Assembly: GCF_963082655.1 (NCBI RefSeq)
Contig: NC_081556.1
Coordinates: forward strand, 66,579,727-66,643,726
Source of the DNA: Stomoxys calcitrans
Lineage: Eukaryota; Arthropoda; Insecta; Diptera; Muscidae
DNA length: 64,000 nucleotides
Direction: 5' to 3'
Both the position numbers and the translations under genes were made by a program. Shown one piece after another: positions 1-11,585 of this stretch. The notes below the pieces were generated by a model that searched no databases, was not told the origin of the DNA, and saw only the letters and a list, made by a program, of their open reading frames with translations. Position 1 is the stretch's first letter. Each line of letters opens with the position of its first letter.

Positions 1-1250
1 TCATTCGTAAAAAGAGTAAAGGGCAACCCATCGGCAATCCCAACTCTTGTTAAGGATGATCAAGTATTCACTGACCCGGTTGATAAGGCTAATCTACTGG
101 CTGAAATGTTTGCAGAAAATTATTCCTTGCAGTTAAGCAATCAACCACTCCCCGTGATTGACAGTGTACCTAGTTTGATGTCTCAGATAATCTTTTGAAC
201 ATGTGGAGTTAAAAGAGTATTTGCGGATCTCGACGTTAATAAATCTCCGAGCCCGGACGGTTCACAACACTTGTCCTTTGTTCTTCGTCGCTTGCTCCTC
301 CACTACGCAACCTTTTCAACCTTGCTTACCGCGCGGGAGTTATGCCGGCGCGTTGAAAGGTTGCGAGCGTTCAGCCCATCCCCCAAAAAGGTGGGGCGAA
401 CAACCTTGCGAATTACCGGCCAAATGCGATATTCACCGCGATCTTCAAGTTCATGGAGGGTATAGTTAACCATCATCTTGTCAGATACTTAGAATCCAAT
501 GGCCTTCTTGGCAATAGACAGTATGGCTTCCGCAGAAATCGCTCTACGGGAGTCCTAATGGCATTTTTGTCGGAATGATGGAGTCGCTCTGGATATCTCC
601 AAAGCATTTGATAGGGTCTGGCACGGTGCACTTTTATTAAAGCTTGTCGCTTTTGGAGTCGGTAATAACTTCGTTCGAAATTGTGGACAAGAAGCGCATT
701 ATGTATGCGATGCTCTCCCAGGATTTGTTGCCCATTTCCGAGTGGGGTAGAATGGAGAGAGTAGACTTTATCGCACAGAAGACGCAGTGCTGTTTCTTGT
801 CTCACAAGCGATTCACTGACCCACTACAATCATCGATATCCATCGACGGTATAGATATTGAGCAGTTAGATGCTCTTGATGTTCTGGGCATGTAGATACA
901 ATGTGATGTGGGTAGCGTTGTATTGATCTATCGTTATTTTTATGGCGTGTGTTCAAGGGATATTCGTCATCTTATCCCTGACGTTAGGATGTTCACCAGG
1001 AATACAAGACTTGTCAGGAACTTACACCAGTTTATAATTGATTGGCTCGTCGACCGAACCATGCATTACCGAGAAAATTCATTTTTCGCCCGAACCACTC
1101 GTATGTGGAATAGACTTCTGGCTAATATCTTTCCCACCGACATTGACATGCAAAAATTTAGGACGAATATCAATAAATACTACTCCCTCTTTCCCCCTCC
1201 AACCTTTAATTTTCCTAATTGCCAACGCAATGCACTGCATACATAAAAGA
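1..1250 (+). pseudogene. Degenerate CR1/jockey-type LINE reverse transcriptase
   Basis: This is a broken non-LTR retrotransposon whose left end lies outside the window. Across shifting frames one can read the linker and start of an RT domain (KSPSPDG near 240, a YRPNAIF-like stretch near 415, QYGFRRNRS near 520) and the palm motif DISKAFDRVWHGALL at about 592-640. The text then jumps to the C-terminal tail: LDALDVLGM near 870, followed by an open stretch from 908 to 1246 containing MFTRNTRLVRNLHQF and FFARTTRMWNRLLANIFP, typical of the end of such ORF2 proteins. The part carrying the YADD box is missing, so an internal deletion is inferred. Several frameshifts and stops show it is dead. The exact clade is uncertain. 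Confidence 0.8.
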
Positions 1251-1288
1251 CACTCATGCGTATTGGTTACGTGAAAAAAAAAAGTTCG

Positions 1289-1735
1289 GCCGGGCCGAAT
1301 CCTGGGAACCCACCACCATGGATTCTGCTAAAATATGGGAGCTATATCTGGTTATAGACCGATATACATATGTGTTTTTGACCGATTTGGACCGTTGTTG
1401 AAAGTCGTAACAGAACACTATGTGCAAAATTTCAGCCAAATCGAGCAAACATTGCGGCTTCCAGAGGCGCAAGAAGTCAAATCGGGAGATCGGTTTATAT
1501 GGGAGCTATATCCAAATCTGAACCGATATGACCCATTTGCAATGCCCAACGACGCAAACTTTCAAGCGGCTAGCTTTACGCGTTCGACCGCTATCGTGAT
1601 TTCGACGGACGGACGGACATGGCTAGTTCAACTCAGAATGTCGTTACGATCAAGAATATATATACTTAATGGGGACCTCGATCAATATTGCGAAGTGTTA
1701 CAAACAGAATGACTAGATTGGTATACCCCCATCCT
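1289..1735 (+). repeat. Repeat family A copy (non-coding, TIR-bounded)
   Basis: The segment starts with GGCCGGGCCGAATC followed by CCACCACCATGG and ends with ATACCCCCATCCTATGGTGG, so the ends are roughly inverted. Inside is the recurring phrase GGGAGCTATATC, each time next to a direction such as GATCGGTTTATATGG. Related blocks occur at 5013-5480, 7082-7817, 9225-9546 and 11586-12565. Short open frames inside are not coding. The family is probably a non-autonomous DNA element; the transposase source is not visible. Confidence 0.6.
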
Positions 1736-1896
1736 ATGGTGGAAAATCGATGGAGCAGAAGACTAGCAGCGTACTGTACTAGGACTGGACATATTCTAAA
1801 TTTAAATGGGGTGGAAATCTTGACGCAAGAAAGGAATTTTAGGAAAAGATATATCTTAGAAATGATACATATAATTAATGTCCTAACCGAAAACGA
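1736..1896. other. Short spacer
   Basis: AT-rich sequence between repeats A and B. I see no gene, RNA or repeat I can name. Confidence 0.4.
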
Positions 1897-2600
1897 ATCT
1901 TATAAAAATCAATTTGTGTTTGTTTGTATACTTGTTTATGTGTTCCTTATAGACTCAAAAATTGCTGAACCGATTTTCATGAAATTTTCACTGCATAATT
2001 ATCCCGTGGTGAAAATAGGATACTACATTTTTTGATGTCGGAAAGGAGGGGTGCGGACCCTCCCCCTCCCCCTTACGCTAATTTTCAAAAAAGCCAAATC
2101 TCGGAGCGATTTAAACGAAATTTTGTGTGCTTTCTTATAGAAACCTAAAAATAAATACAATATTTGGTATCCAAATTTCGGCCCCACCCCCAAAACCTAC
2201 CAAAAAATATTTAGACCAATCACGACAATATTAGACTCAAATGAAAGATATTAAAGATAAGAAAACGAATCTGATATCAATTGTCGGACCAAGTGTTAGG
2301 GGTACTACCCCAACCTCCCAAAACACCCCTAAATTTGCCAACCATGGCTATATTGGACTCAAATGAAAACTATTTGCGAGTAAAATACGAATCTGACATC
2401 CAAATGGGGGAACAAGTTTATGGGGGTCCACCCCCTACCCAAAACACACCCCAAAAATGGCCTTATTTACTGACCATGGCAATATGGGGCTTAAATAAAA
2501 GGAATTTGAGTGTATATTACGAATCTGATATCCAAATATGGGACCAAGTGTTTGCTCTTGACTCCCTACTCGTCCAACTCACCGGTCGGGAGTCCTTCAA
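1897..2600 (+). repeat. Repeat family B, copy 1 (minisatellite-bearing, 5' part)
   Basis: It begins with the family's left-end text (ATCAATTTGTGTTTGTTTG, then GTTCCTTATAGACTC and GCTGAACCGATTTTC). It continues into imperfect tandem units of about 100 bp that repeat phrases such as ACGAATCTGATATCCAA, GGGACCAAGTG, CCCAAAACACC and TGGCTATATTGGACTCAAATG. Other copies are at 2637-4470 (minus), 9547-11092 (minus) and 31595-33045 (plus). The long frame at 2281-2604 is an artefact of the tandem units. Its right end is replaced by a head-to-head junction with copy 2. Confidence 0.6.
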
Positions 2601-2753
2601 ATAAGTAAGTTTCTCTAGCGCACACTGAGTACAGTTATCCGCTCCGCTGCGCCTTCTTTTACTTTATATGAAACAAAATTATCATTTGAATATTTTTTTT
2701 CGACAATTGAAGAACTTTTAGTCAAATACCATGCTACGAAAATAGTACATGTA

Positions 2754-2997
2754 TTGGGTTGCCCAAAAAGTAATTGCGGATTTTTTAAAAGAAAGTAAAT
2801 GCATTTTTAATAAAACTTTGAATGAACTTTAATCAAATATACTTTTTTACACTTTTTTTCTAAAGCAAGCTAAAAGTAACAGCTTATAGCTGACAGAAGA
2901 AAGAAAGAAAGAATGCAATTACAGAGTCACAAGCTGTGAAAAAATTGGTCAACGCCGACTATATGAAAAATCAGCAATTACTTTTTGGGCAACCCAA
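2754..2997 (+). mobile_element. Mariner-type MITE, copy 1
   Basis: A 244-bp element with inverted ends TTGGGTTGCCCAAAAAGTAA and its complement, flanked by TA on both sides, as expected for Tc1/mariner transposition. The ends resemble those of mellifera-subfamily mariners. It has no transposase frame. Two more copies lie at 28711-28946 (opposite orientation) and 46581-46831. It splits a repeat-B element. Confidence 0.85.
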
Positions 2998-3027
2998 TAT
3001 ATCGCTTGACTAATAGTATAACAATAT

Positions 3028-4135
3028 TGTTGCCATTGGGGTTTATTAGTTTTAAGGTTCCTTTAGTTTATTTCCGTTATTTTAAATTTCAAATTGTAAC
3101 AGTTTTCTTATTACGTCATCACAAATTGTTTCTAATTTGTGTATTATTCTTTGTTGTTAATCTCTTACTCGTACTGCAAACATTTTCTATCGTGCGAGTC
3201 ACTAAATCTGCACTCAAGGAAGTTGAAAACAATCTCAGGCGATATCATTTTCTACTCTAATTAGTGTCTCGGTACGGGAAAAAACGTGCCACTTGGCGAT
3301 ATATGAGTGACTAAATAGGAACTAAATTCGAACAGGTTTAAAATTCGATTATCAAGAGTATAAAAAAAAAAAAATTTTTTTTTTTGCCTAATGTTTATTT
3401 TCAAATTTATTTCTTTTTCAAATCGAGATTAATATTCGAAGATTTAATTTGCAATAATTTTCCCTGACTGGGATTTGAACAGCCAACATTACGATTGTGA
3501 GGCATATGCTATGCCTCTGTGCTACGGGCCTTTCTTCATTACAGATGGTTAAGTAAACATACATTGTCTTGTGTGGGGTTTTTTGAGTTAGCGCCCAAAA
3601 CAACAGCAAAAATTTATTTTTTTAATTGTAACAATAACCGTTGATTATAAGAAACTAATTAGCGAAACATGATAGAATTCCGTTAGTAATGTATTTTGTT
3701 GTTTTAAAGCATGAAATCTCTACAAATTCTCATACAAAAGGATCTAAAAAGGACAATTCTGACAAATGTTTGGAAGGAATGTCTGCTGTGTTTCTTTTGT
3801 TTGGTTGCACCCCCAACTTAAATGTTCAATAGATGTAAGTGAATATGTTTGTCTGTCAAGTATCATGTTATGTATGTGTGTGTGTCTTTGTCAATGCTGG
3901 TCAGCTTTAGCAGAGATCAAGAGAGGAACTATCGCAAAGTTACCAGATTGGGTGTTCTCGAAACATCGATGTGGCCAGCAAGAGGTATATAACGCGTATT
4001 GAAAACGTTTCAGCAAACAGCAGTTAGCAAGTTGTAAAGCAAATAAGAAGATCAATAAATCATTGTGAAGTAAAGTAATTGTAAACGAACTGTGTTTTAA
4101 TTGGAAGTAAAACGTCTACAATATAAAACGTAACA
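3028..4135. mobile_element. Solo LTR with ATAT target duplication
   Basis: The block starts TGTTG and ends AACA and is flanked by ATAT at 3024-3027 and 4136-4139. The uninterrupted repeat-B copy reads through this point. It contains a TATA-like GGTATATAACGCG near 3985 and a polyadenylation-like AATAAATC near 4052, as in an LTR with promoter and R region. No gag or pol lies beside it, so it is a solo LTR left by recombination. A 4-bp duplication fits a gypsy-type element, but the family is not identified. It carries an older tRNA-like insert at about 3425-3533. Confidence 0.6.
3425..3533 (-). repeat. Degenerate tRNA-derived SINE head
   Basis: On the minus strand the sequence begins GGCCCGTAGCACAGAGGCATA, an A-box-like stretch, and has TGTTCAAATCCC about 35 bases later, a B-box-like stretch. 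The anticodon stem does not pair well, so it is not a tRNA gene. It is not the same family as the SINEs at 45776 and 54981. It lies inside the solo LTR. Confidence 0.4.
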
Positions 4136-4474
4136 ATATGATGTTTATTGGTCTAGGCATTCGCTCGGAGGGTTTAGGGTCATTAACGTTTGGGTGTTAG
4201 ACATACTGCTTTCTTAAAAGTCTTTATTTCAGCCCGATATTGTCATGATATCCGATTTAGGGGTTTTTTCGGGAGTGAGGTGGTCCCCTAGACACTTGGC
4301 CCTGAAAAAATATCACCATCGTGCTCTTCTCTCAAATACCATTCATTTCAACCCCATATTTCCATAGACGGCAAACATGACCGGTTTGGCGGGTGATTTC
4401 GGGGATGGAGCGGCTGTTCAGTGACTTGGCCCTGAAAATATATATCAGATTCGTGTTATACTCCAAATTCAGTT

Positions 4475-4745
4475 AGTTGTGTTTACACGCCGGCGTTCGG
4501 CTCGCAAACACGCAGCTACTATCGGAATTTCTAACACTACTGTTCGGCGAGTTCTCCATCAATACTTTAAATTGCATCCCTATAAATTGGCTGTTATGTA
4601 AGAATAAACTGAACGCGATTTTGTTGCCCGCCAAAACGCTTGTGAAATGCTGATTGAAAACCTGCCTGACATCGCGGTAGTTTTTTTCAGTGACGAGGCA
4701 TGACGTCACATGCACATTTCGGGCTGCGTCAACAAGCAACTCATG
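4475..4745 (+). pseudogene. Fragment of a Tc1/mariner-like transposase
   Basis: Translation gives a helix-turn-helix-like stretch (ISNTTVRRVLHQYFKLHPYK), then ERDFVARQNACEMLIENLP and, after a small lesion, FFSDEA followed by HISGCVNKQ. The SDEA motif holds the first catalytic aspartate of this transposase superfamily. In-frame stops and a frameshift after SDEA, and the loss of the rest of the domain, make it a dead fragment. It adjoins repeat-B copy 2; whether the two inserted together is unclear. Confidence 0.6.
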
Positions 4746-5012
4746 CTCGGACTATAGCACACTTCAAGCTATTTACCCGATGTCATTTTAAAGACTGCAT
4801 AAAATATGGGATATTGTATTCTCAAAAAGGAATTAATTTTAAATTTGTTTTTATGAACCTTTCAAATAAGTACGTTTCTCCGGCGCACCCAGTACGAAAA
4901 TAAAGACAAAATCCCCAATACCCACTTGACGAAGCAGTCAATAGTTGTATTTTCAATTCACAGTGTAACCACTTTAAAATGTTAATTGTCAAAAAAAGTT
5001 TTTGTGTGTTTT
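4746..5012. other. Spacer with a short shared motif
   Basis: AT-rich. The phrase TTCAAATAAGTACGTTTCTC near 4860 recurs almost unchanged near 2596, suggesting the trace of an unnamed element. Nothing coding is seen. Confidence 0.35.
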
Positions 5013-5480
5013 TATACCTACCACCATAGGATGGGGGGATAATCTGCTATTCTTGATCGTCTCAATCTAAGAGTCGATCTAACAATGTCCCCGTCTGACG
5101 AAATCACGATAGCGATCGAACGCGTAAAGCTAGCCACTTGAAATTTTACATGTAGTTTTGATATATCTCGTTGTCGTTACAAATGGGCCATATCGATTCA
5201 GATTTAAATACAGCTCCCATATAAGTAGATCTCCCGATTTGGCTTCTTAAGCCCTTAGAAGCCACAATTTTTGTCCGATTTGGCTGAAAATCGGTCTAAA
5301 ACCTGATATAGCTCCCATAAAAACCGATCTCACGACTTTTGTCCGATTTGTGTACAACTTTGCAAGTAGTGTTTGTTATGACTTCCAACAACTGTGTCAA
5401 GTACGGTTCAAATCGGGTTTAAACTCTATTTTTAACCGCAATTTTTGTCCGATTAAACTAAAATCTTGCACGTCACTGCC
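5013..5480 (-). repeat. Repeat family A copy, inverted
   Basis: It begins TATACCTACCACCATAGGATG, the complement of the family's right end, and carries GTCTGACGAAATCACGATAGC, CAGCTCCCATATAAG and CGATCTCACGACTTTTG, the reverse of phrases in the copies at 1289 and 11586. It is non-coding. Confidence 0.55.
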
Positions 5481-7081
5481 ACCACTTCCAACAAGTATAC
5501 TAAGAACGGCTATAATTGGTCTTGCCATTTAATGTTTATCAACTAACAATTTAATTTGGGAATTTTGGGGAATTTTTCTTTTTTGGGATAACGGGGGTGT
5601 CTCTCAAAAGAATCTGGCGACCGTGACTGGAGGGTTTTTGCCCAGTAGCAATAATGGCATCGAATAGGTGTTTTGGGAAAAATTAACAGCAAAGAAAGTA
5701 AAGGCTGCTCTAACTCACTTGCGAACTTTTACTGGAAAAGCACCTGAACACACTCAATGTGAATGAAATAATAACAGCAGGTTTTCACAAAGTACTGTCT
5801 GTTTTCTTTCAGTGTAGTTGAAATTCGTTTTAGCTGGTCAAATTTATTATTTATAAGTAGCTTTTGGGTTTTTCTATTTCAGTTTAACCACGTTTTACCG
5901 AAAACATAGATTTTATATGAACAACATGCATTTTCCTTGTTACTGATTAGGCAAAGCATGGATACTCAAGGTCAAACTTTAAATAGGTACAAGTTAATAA
6001 ATTTATATGTAGATTTATATTCTCCGCCAAAAAAGCCATAATCCTTTAAGATTGGCGTATGTATGTATTTATGTTTGGATATCACTCCTGAAAATCATGT
6101 GAACTTTGCTTCCAGCAAAACGTTATGCTTATTAACATATCCTTCGCTGAAAAGTTTTAATTTTTTTGAATGAAGTTGTATTCAATGATATTTTGGAGTC
6201 ACTGCCACAAAAGTAAACTTCTAGGAAAAGTTGAATAATAAATTTAAGGCAGTTTTGATAGTATTTATATCATACCGCATTGGCTTAAGTCAAGTGATTT
6301 TGGGTTTGTGTATGTTTTCATGTTTATGTATAACAATTTACCTGTTGGGACACTGCAATCTTTTTAGTAAACTTTTGGGCATTAACTTCACCCCTATTTT
6401 GCAAGGATGAGAAAAGCCGACTTCAAATTTTTGCTGTTGTGTTGGGAATATATTTGTTTTCTTTTCTCTATGCTAACCAAATACAAACGAACACGAAATA
6501 ATGAATAGGAATTCAATTTATTCTTTTTATGCAATATTTAACTTTAAACAAATAATGACATTGTTGATTGTCACTATGTCACTTTGGTTTTCCAGTTGGA
6601 TATAACAACAGCGAAAGATATGAAAAGCAAAATCGTACTAATAGTAAAGGTCTATTATTTGGTTTAGAAAGATTTCTGCTGATAAACTATGCGAGCGAAG
6701 CAACTGTTGCAGTTAACAAACAAAACGAAAACTAGGAAGACAACTTGTGGCTGCTACTCACACTCCCCACAGGTTCCTGATAAAAGGCTATACTCTCCAC
6801 AGTGGAGAGTAAAAGCTTTTAATAAAGCTTATTTACAGCAGCCCAAATCAGTGTTGCCAATATTTACAAAATTCCATTTTAAGTTCCGTTCAGAGCAGTG
6901 ATGAGCACACCAATACAGTTGAAAATACTTATTTGTGTTTGAATGGGGAGCAGTGAAATCGAACAATCAGGCAAGTGTAAAATACAGTACAATGTAAAAT
7001 AACACCAATACGTGTGCCAAGGGCTAGTACCCTTTTCGTCTCTTCATGTTATCAACTGTCAAACTCCATATAAAGCAAGTA
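5481..7081. other. AT-rich stretch with no recognisable gene
   Basis: I see no coding region, RNA gene or named repeat. A short perfect palindrome (TACTCTCCACAGTGGAGAGTA) lies near 6790. The open frame at 6689-6901 has no family resemblance and is probably chance. Confidence 0.4.
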
Positions 7082-7817
7082 AGGACGGGCCAAAGTCGGA
7101 CAAAGCCGACCTAAAGCAGGCTACGTGGTCGAAATTAAAATTTGGTTAAATTTGAAATGAAGATTTTTGACCAAAATATTTTGGTAGTCATATAGGAAAT
7201 CGTTGTTCAAACTTTATAGATAATCGGTCGATAAATGCGTTTCCAAAGGCCCTTAAAGTGAAAATCGGAATTTACGTATATATGGGAGCCATAACTAAAT
7301 TTTAACCGATTTCTCAGAAATGCACCAGAGATCAGAAGAGCCATAAGAGAAATCTTAGTGTAAAATTTTATGAGGTCCGTTTAACAAATTGAAAAATCGC
7401 CAAATCATTGCAGTGTTAGTTAAAATCGGACGTTACACATGGGAGCTATATCTAAATCTGAATCGAATCAGATGAAAATCCGTACATATTGTGGCAGACG
7501 TAGAAGAAAGCGTTGTGCAAAATATGGAGAAGATCGGTTGATGGCCGGCCCTAGAAGTGAATCGGTCCATATATCTTATTCTGAACCGATTTAAACCAAA
7601 ATCTATAGACATAGTAAAACTCAAAATTTTGAGAAAAATCTATTCAGAAGAACGCTGACAAAGGCTTTGAAAACATATATATATGGGAGCTATATCCAAA
7701 TCTAAATCGGCTAACAAATGACCAGGTTAGTTCAATATTGGTCTAAATCGGAAGAACGTATATATATGGGAGATATATCTAACCCTGAATCGATTTTGAC
7801 CAAAATCCGCACTTTTG
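7082..7817 (+). repeat. Repeat family A-related block (variant)
   Basis: It starts AAGTAAGGACGGGCCAAAGTC and contains repeated phrases of the type ATATATGGGAGCTATATC, at about 7270, 7440, 7680 and 7765, each following or preceding an AAATCGG phrase. It is related to family A but has a different left end. It is non-coding, and its boundary on the right is set by the LOA-like 3' end at 7818. Confidence 0.5.
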
Positions 7818-9010
7818 TGATTAGGTTGAAAAGAGGATGCTGATATTAATCCGCCCCTAAGCACATATACTTAAAGATTCGTATAGATGTTCACACTCGA
7901 CGTCCTCGCGTTAACACCATACCACCTCACACATTCCGGATCGCCCGGATCTTCGCCTGCAGAACCTATTATGGCCAGGCAGTCTAAAACAGATTCTCAG
8001 TCTCTGGGTTCTTAATGTATACCCCCCTCTATCTACCCCCTCTGTCTTCTATCTTTGACCCATCTCTGTAGCATAGTCTTCCAGATGGCAATACCAGAGA
8101 TCCGCCAATCCAAGAAGCAGTGCCTAGCACTCGACCTTAAGGTTCATCTCAGGTATCCGATCGGAAACCCCATCCATTCCTTTCAGGTTTCCTATAGTCG
8201 CTTCGTTCCATCGCTATCCATCTCCCATCGCCTTAAGTGTAGTGGCCGTGGTCCTCATCGCTCAGGTTCTCTAAACCTATTGTTTTATCCTTACATTGCA
8301 CTTTTCATCCAACCAAACCACTGAGGCGTAAGTAGGTATTGGTTTAATCACGCTCCTGTAGAGTCAATGGACTATCCTCTGGTTCAAGCTCCATTTCGAG
8401 CGTACGGCCCCTCTACATAGTGACCAACATCTGCGTATCTTCTCAGCACGCTCCTGTTCTGAGTCAGTTTCGTGTCCAAAGTCTCAGTGAAAGGCCGGGC
8501 GGCACCATCTCTTGCTTAAATACTGAGTGCCTATGATGCTCGATATGACAAGGCGAGCTCTTTTGGCGCCTTTAACCAATGCCCATCACGTTCCGGTAGC
8601 GATCGGTCCTATGGCCCGGAACGAGCGTACTCATCTCTAGGAGTTTGACGAGAATCGCTACCTCCACATGCAATGTGGCTACAATAACATGTTGGCCACC
8701 CATAGGAGTGGCGAAAAAACGTCTCCCTTTAGCGTGCCCTGTGTCTCTTTCTCCTTTATATTTATGTCATGGACCCACCATTTATCCACCTGTTCTTATC
8801 ATATGGTTTATCCAGTCTCTAAGGACCCGGCCAGATAGTGGCCAGAAGGGATGCCAGATAGTCGGCCTCCTTCCGTAGTAGCTCCGTCAATATTCCATCA
8901 GTTCCGGTGGACTTAAATGGTTGGAAGGTTCTCAAGATTTCATTTACCATAAGCTGAAAAGACGGTGGATATTAATCCACCCCATGCCACTATGGACATT
9001 AGAGTGTCCC
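7818..9010 (-). pseudogene. LOA-like LINE remnant, minus strand, rearranged
   Basis: The sequence from 7818 is the element's 3' end (TTAGGTTGAAAAGAGG, then ATATTAATCCGCCCC on the + strand), then jumps into RNase H and thumb text matching 34722-35440 (for example GTTCACACTCGACGTCCTCGCG near 7890). RT-linker text resumes at 8691-8950 (compare 35752-36350). A second copy of the 3' end lies near 8952-9000. At 8482-8690 an RTE-type leader fragment interrupts it. No frame longer than about 90 codons remains, so it is an old multiply deleted copy. Confidence 0.65.
8482..8690 (+). repeat. RTE-type LINE leader fragment
   Basis: Phrases GGCGGCACCATCTCTTGC, AAATACTGAGTGCC, CAAGGCGAGC and GGCGCCTTTAA match the leader upstream of the RTE LINE at 22190-22510 and the fragment at 56505-56865. 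It ends CACATGCAATGTGGCTACAA like the 56.8-kb copy, and no RTE coding part follows. It sits inside LOA-like sequence. Confidence 0.5.
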
Positions 9011-9224
9011 AAAAAACCAAAAGTTATTTTTGTGCGCTTACCTTCCATTTTTTCTTATTGATTTCATTAAGCGAAATACGAAATATTATGAAGATCGGAT
9101 GACGTTAACATGCATCAGCCAGATTTCTTAGAATTTAATTTGAGCAAAGTAAAGATTTATATGGCACTTTTTGTTAATTAAACACAAATTAGACCTAAAA
9201 TCACAACATTCACGAAAATAGTGT
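9011..9224. other. Unassigned spacer
   Basis: AT-rich, no coding frame or repeat recognised. Confidence 0.35.
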
Positions 9225-11180
9225 ACCGATCGACCCAGATTTAATTCCTAGTTCGATCTAGCCATGTCAATCAGTGCGCGATTCCGCATGTCTGTCTGTC
9301 CGTGTTTTGTAATCAAGGTACAGGTCGCATTTGTTATCGAACCTTCGCGAAATTTTGCACATATCACTTTTTTAGCCTAACAAACGCTATGAATTAGGAC
9401 AAACGTTATGAATTTTTGTGAAAATCGGTTGCGATTTAGATAAAGCTCCCATATATATACGTACCGCCCAATTTACACTTATAAGGCCGTAATGGCTTAA
9501 ACTTTCGATCTTCACGAAATTAGGTAACGATTGTTTTATTAAATACTAGCTGTCCCGGGCCCGCTCCGCTGCGCCTTCTTTATTTTATATGTAACAAAAG
9601 TTTCCTTGTAATATTTATTTTCGACAGTGAAAGATCTTTTAGAGAAATACCATGCTAAGAAAATAGTATATCGCTTGACTAACAGTTTAACAATATAAAT
9701 GCCTTATCTGAATCCTACATGATCTTTATTAGTGTACGAATTTAAGTTTGGATTTAAGGTGTACTCTATTCTTAAAATACTTAATTTCAGCCCGATATTC
9801 TCATGATGTCTGATTTAGGGGTGTTTTCGGGGGAGAGGTGGTCCCCCAGATACTTGGCCCTAAAGAAATATCAGCATCGTGCTCTTCTCTCAAATACCAT
9901 CTATTTAAACCCCATATTGCCATTGGTTAAAGAGAAGTTTACAGGATGAGGCGTCCCCCAAACACATGGCCCCAAAATAGGTTATCAAATTCGTTTTCTA
10001 ATCTCAAATACCTTTCATTTGAGCCACATATTGGCATGGTCGAAAATTTTTTTCCCTTTGGGGGTGTTTTGGGAAAGGGGTGATGCCCTAAATAAATGGT
10101 CTACATTTAGATATCAAATTCGTATTCTACTCCCAAATACCTTTACTTGAGCCCCATATTGCGATGGTCAGTAAAAAATTGCTGTTTGTGGGGTATTTGG
10201 GGAAAGGGGTAGACCGCAGAAAATTGGTCCCGAAAATGGGTATCAATTCTTGCTCTACCCCCCAATACCTTTCATTTAAGCTCCACATTGACATGGACGG
10301 TAAATATGCCCGATTTAGGGGTGTTTTCGGGATTAAGGTGTTTTGGGGATAGATTATTGCAATACTCAGCAAATACTTTCTATTTGGGTGGTGTTGTGGG
10401 GGGTGGGTTGGCCCCATAGACACTTTTCCCGAAAATTGATATCAAATTCGTGCTTTTCTCTCAAAGACCTCTCATTTAAGCCCCATATTGCTATGGTCGT
10501 AAATTTGTCCCCTTTGGGGATGTTTTTGGTGAGAGGTGGCCCCCCAAACATTTGGTCCCATAGATTCGTATTCTACATTAAAATACCTATTATTTAAGCC
10601 CCATATTCCCTTGGTCAGTAAATAAGTCCTGCTTGGGGGGTGTTTTAGGAAAGGGGTGGACGCCCAGAAACGTGGTCCCACATTTGAATATCAGATTCGT
10701 ATTCTACTCGCAAGTACCTTTCATTTGAGTCCCATATTGCCGTGATTGGTCTAAATATATGTTTGTTAGGTTTTAGGGTGGGGCAGCCCACCTAGGTACC
10801 CCATCCGAAATTTCGATACCAAATTTTTATTTTTAGGATATTATAAGAGAGCGCACAAAATTTCGCTTAAATCGCATCACCCACATTCGAGATCTGGAGT
10901 TTCTGAAAATTAAGGTAAGGGGGAGGGTCCGCCCGCCTTCAGATATCAAAAATTCAGTACCCTATTTTTACCACGGGATCATTATGCACAATCTGCGAAA
11001 ATTTCAAGAAATTCGGTTCGGCCGTTCTTGAGTCTATAAGGAACACACAAACAAACCTATAAACAAACACAAATTGATTTTTATATATAAGAAGATTAAC
11101 ATGAACAGACAGACGGACATAGCTTAACCGAAGCAGAAACTGATTTTGAGCCCTGTACCAGAGTAGTGGGGTAGAAAAAA
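9225..11180. repeat. Repeat A-like element split by repeat B
   Basis: Left part 9225-9546 carries GTCTGTCTGTCCGTG, GAAAATCGGTTGCG and AAAGCTCCCATATATATACG. The right part, 11093-11180, carries GAACAGACAGACGGACATAGC and a CCCTGTACC-type end. The two are separated by a complete repeat-B element at 9547-11092, so B inserted into an older A-like element. Confidence 0.5.
9547..11092 (-). repeat. Repeat family B, copy 3 (complete, inverted)
   Basis: On the + strand it begins CTAGCTGTCCCGGGCCCGCT and ends with AGTCTATAAGGAACACACAA followed by AAATTGATTTTTATATATAAG. Between lie about ten imperfect 90-120-bp tandem units built on TTTCATTTAAGCCCCATATTG, GGGGTGTTTTGGG and GGTCCC-AAA phrases. Open frames at 10127-10681 on both strands are by-products of these units. 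No transposase or RT frame is present. Confidence 0.65.
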
Positions 11181-11585
11181 TGCAAATGAGAAATGTGTGA
11201 AAAATTTAAATGCTCTTTTTGAGCCAAGGACTTCAAATTAAATATAACATAATTAATCCTACACAGAGAATATTTTTTGTCATATATATATTATGATCGG
11301 GTTCCATGACCATTTGTTCTTGAATACTTGGTCTGTTTATTTACCAATCTAGCCGATTTGCTTGCTTTAGGGCAAATAAAATTATTTGTATTTTAACGTT
11401 GACAAATACTAGGTTAGGTCCTAACCTTCCCTTAAAGTGGCAGTCTGCTATCAGACTCACTTAGAAGTTTTCGTCCATTACGATACCACAAGAACAAGAG
11501 AAGGAAGATGCCTCCTAGTCCTACCGTTGAACCGCTTTTAAAAGCCCAACCACTTGCGAATGTTCTCATCCGCTAAACAAGACAA
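11181..11585. other. Unassigned spacer
   Basis: AT-rich; no gene or named repeat seen. Confidence 0.35.

Larger units (their letters stand above)
2637..4470 (-). repeat. Repeat family B, copy 2, split by a MITE and a solo LTR
   Basis: Read on the + strand, it opens with CCGCTCCGCTGCGCCTTCTT, the diagnostic family end, and follows the copy at 9547 closely (TACCATGCTACGAAAATAGTA). It is interrupted at 2754-2997 by a MITE and at 3028-4135 by a solo LTR. Between them lies ATCGCTTGACTAATAGTATAA, and after the LTR comes TGTTTATTGGTCT, both of which are contiguous in the uninterrupted copy at 31595-33045. The last part, 4230-4470, holds tandem units (GGTCCCCTAGACACTTGGCC, CTCTCAAATACCATTCATTT). The nest is therefore reconstructed directly from internal copies. 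Confidence 0.7.

Noticed and set aside
2281..2604. 107-codon frame with repeating CDS-like phrases
   Set aside because: Phrases repeat because of the DNA minisatellite units of repeat B, and the same occurs in both strands at 10127-10681.
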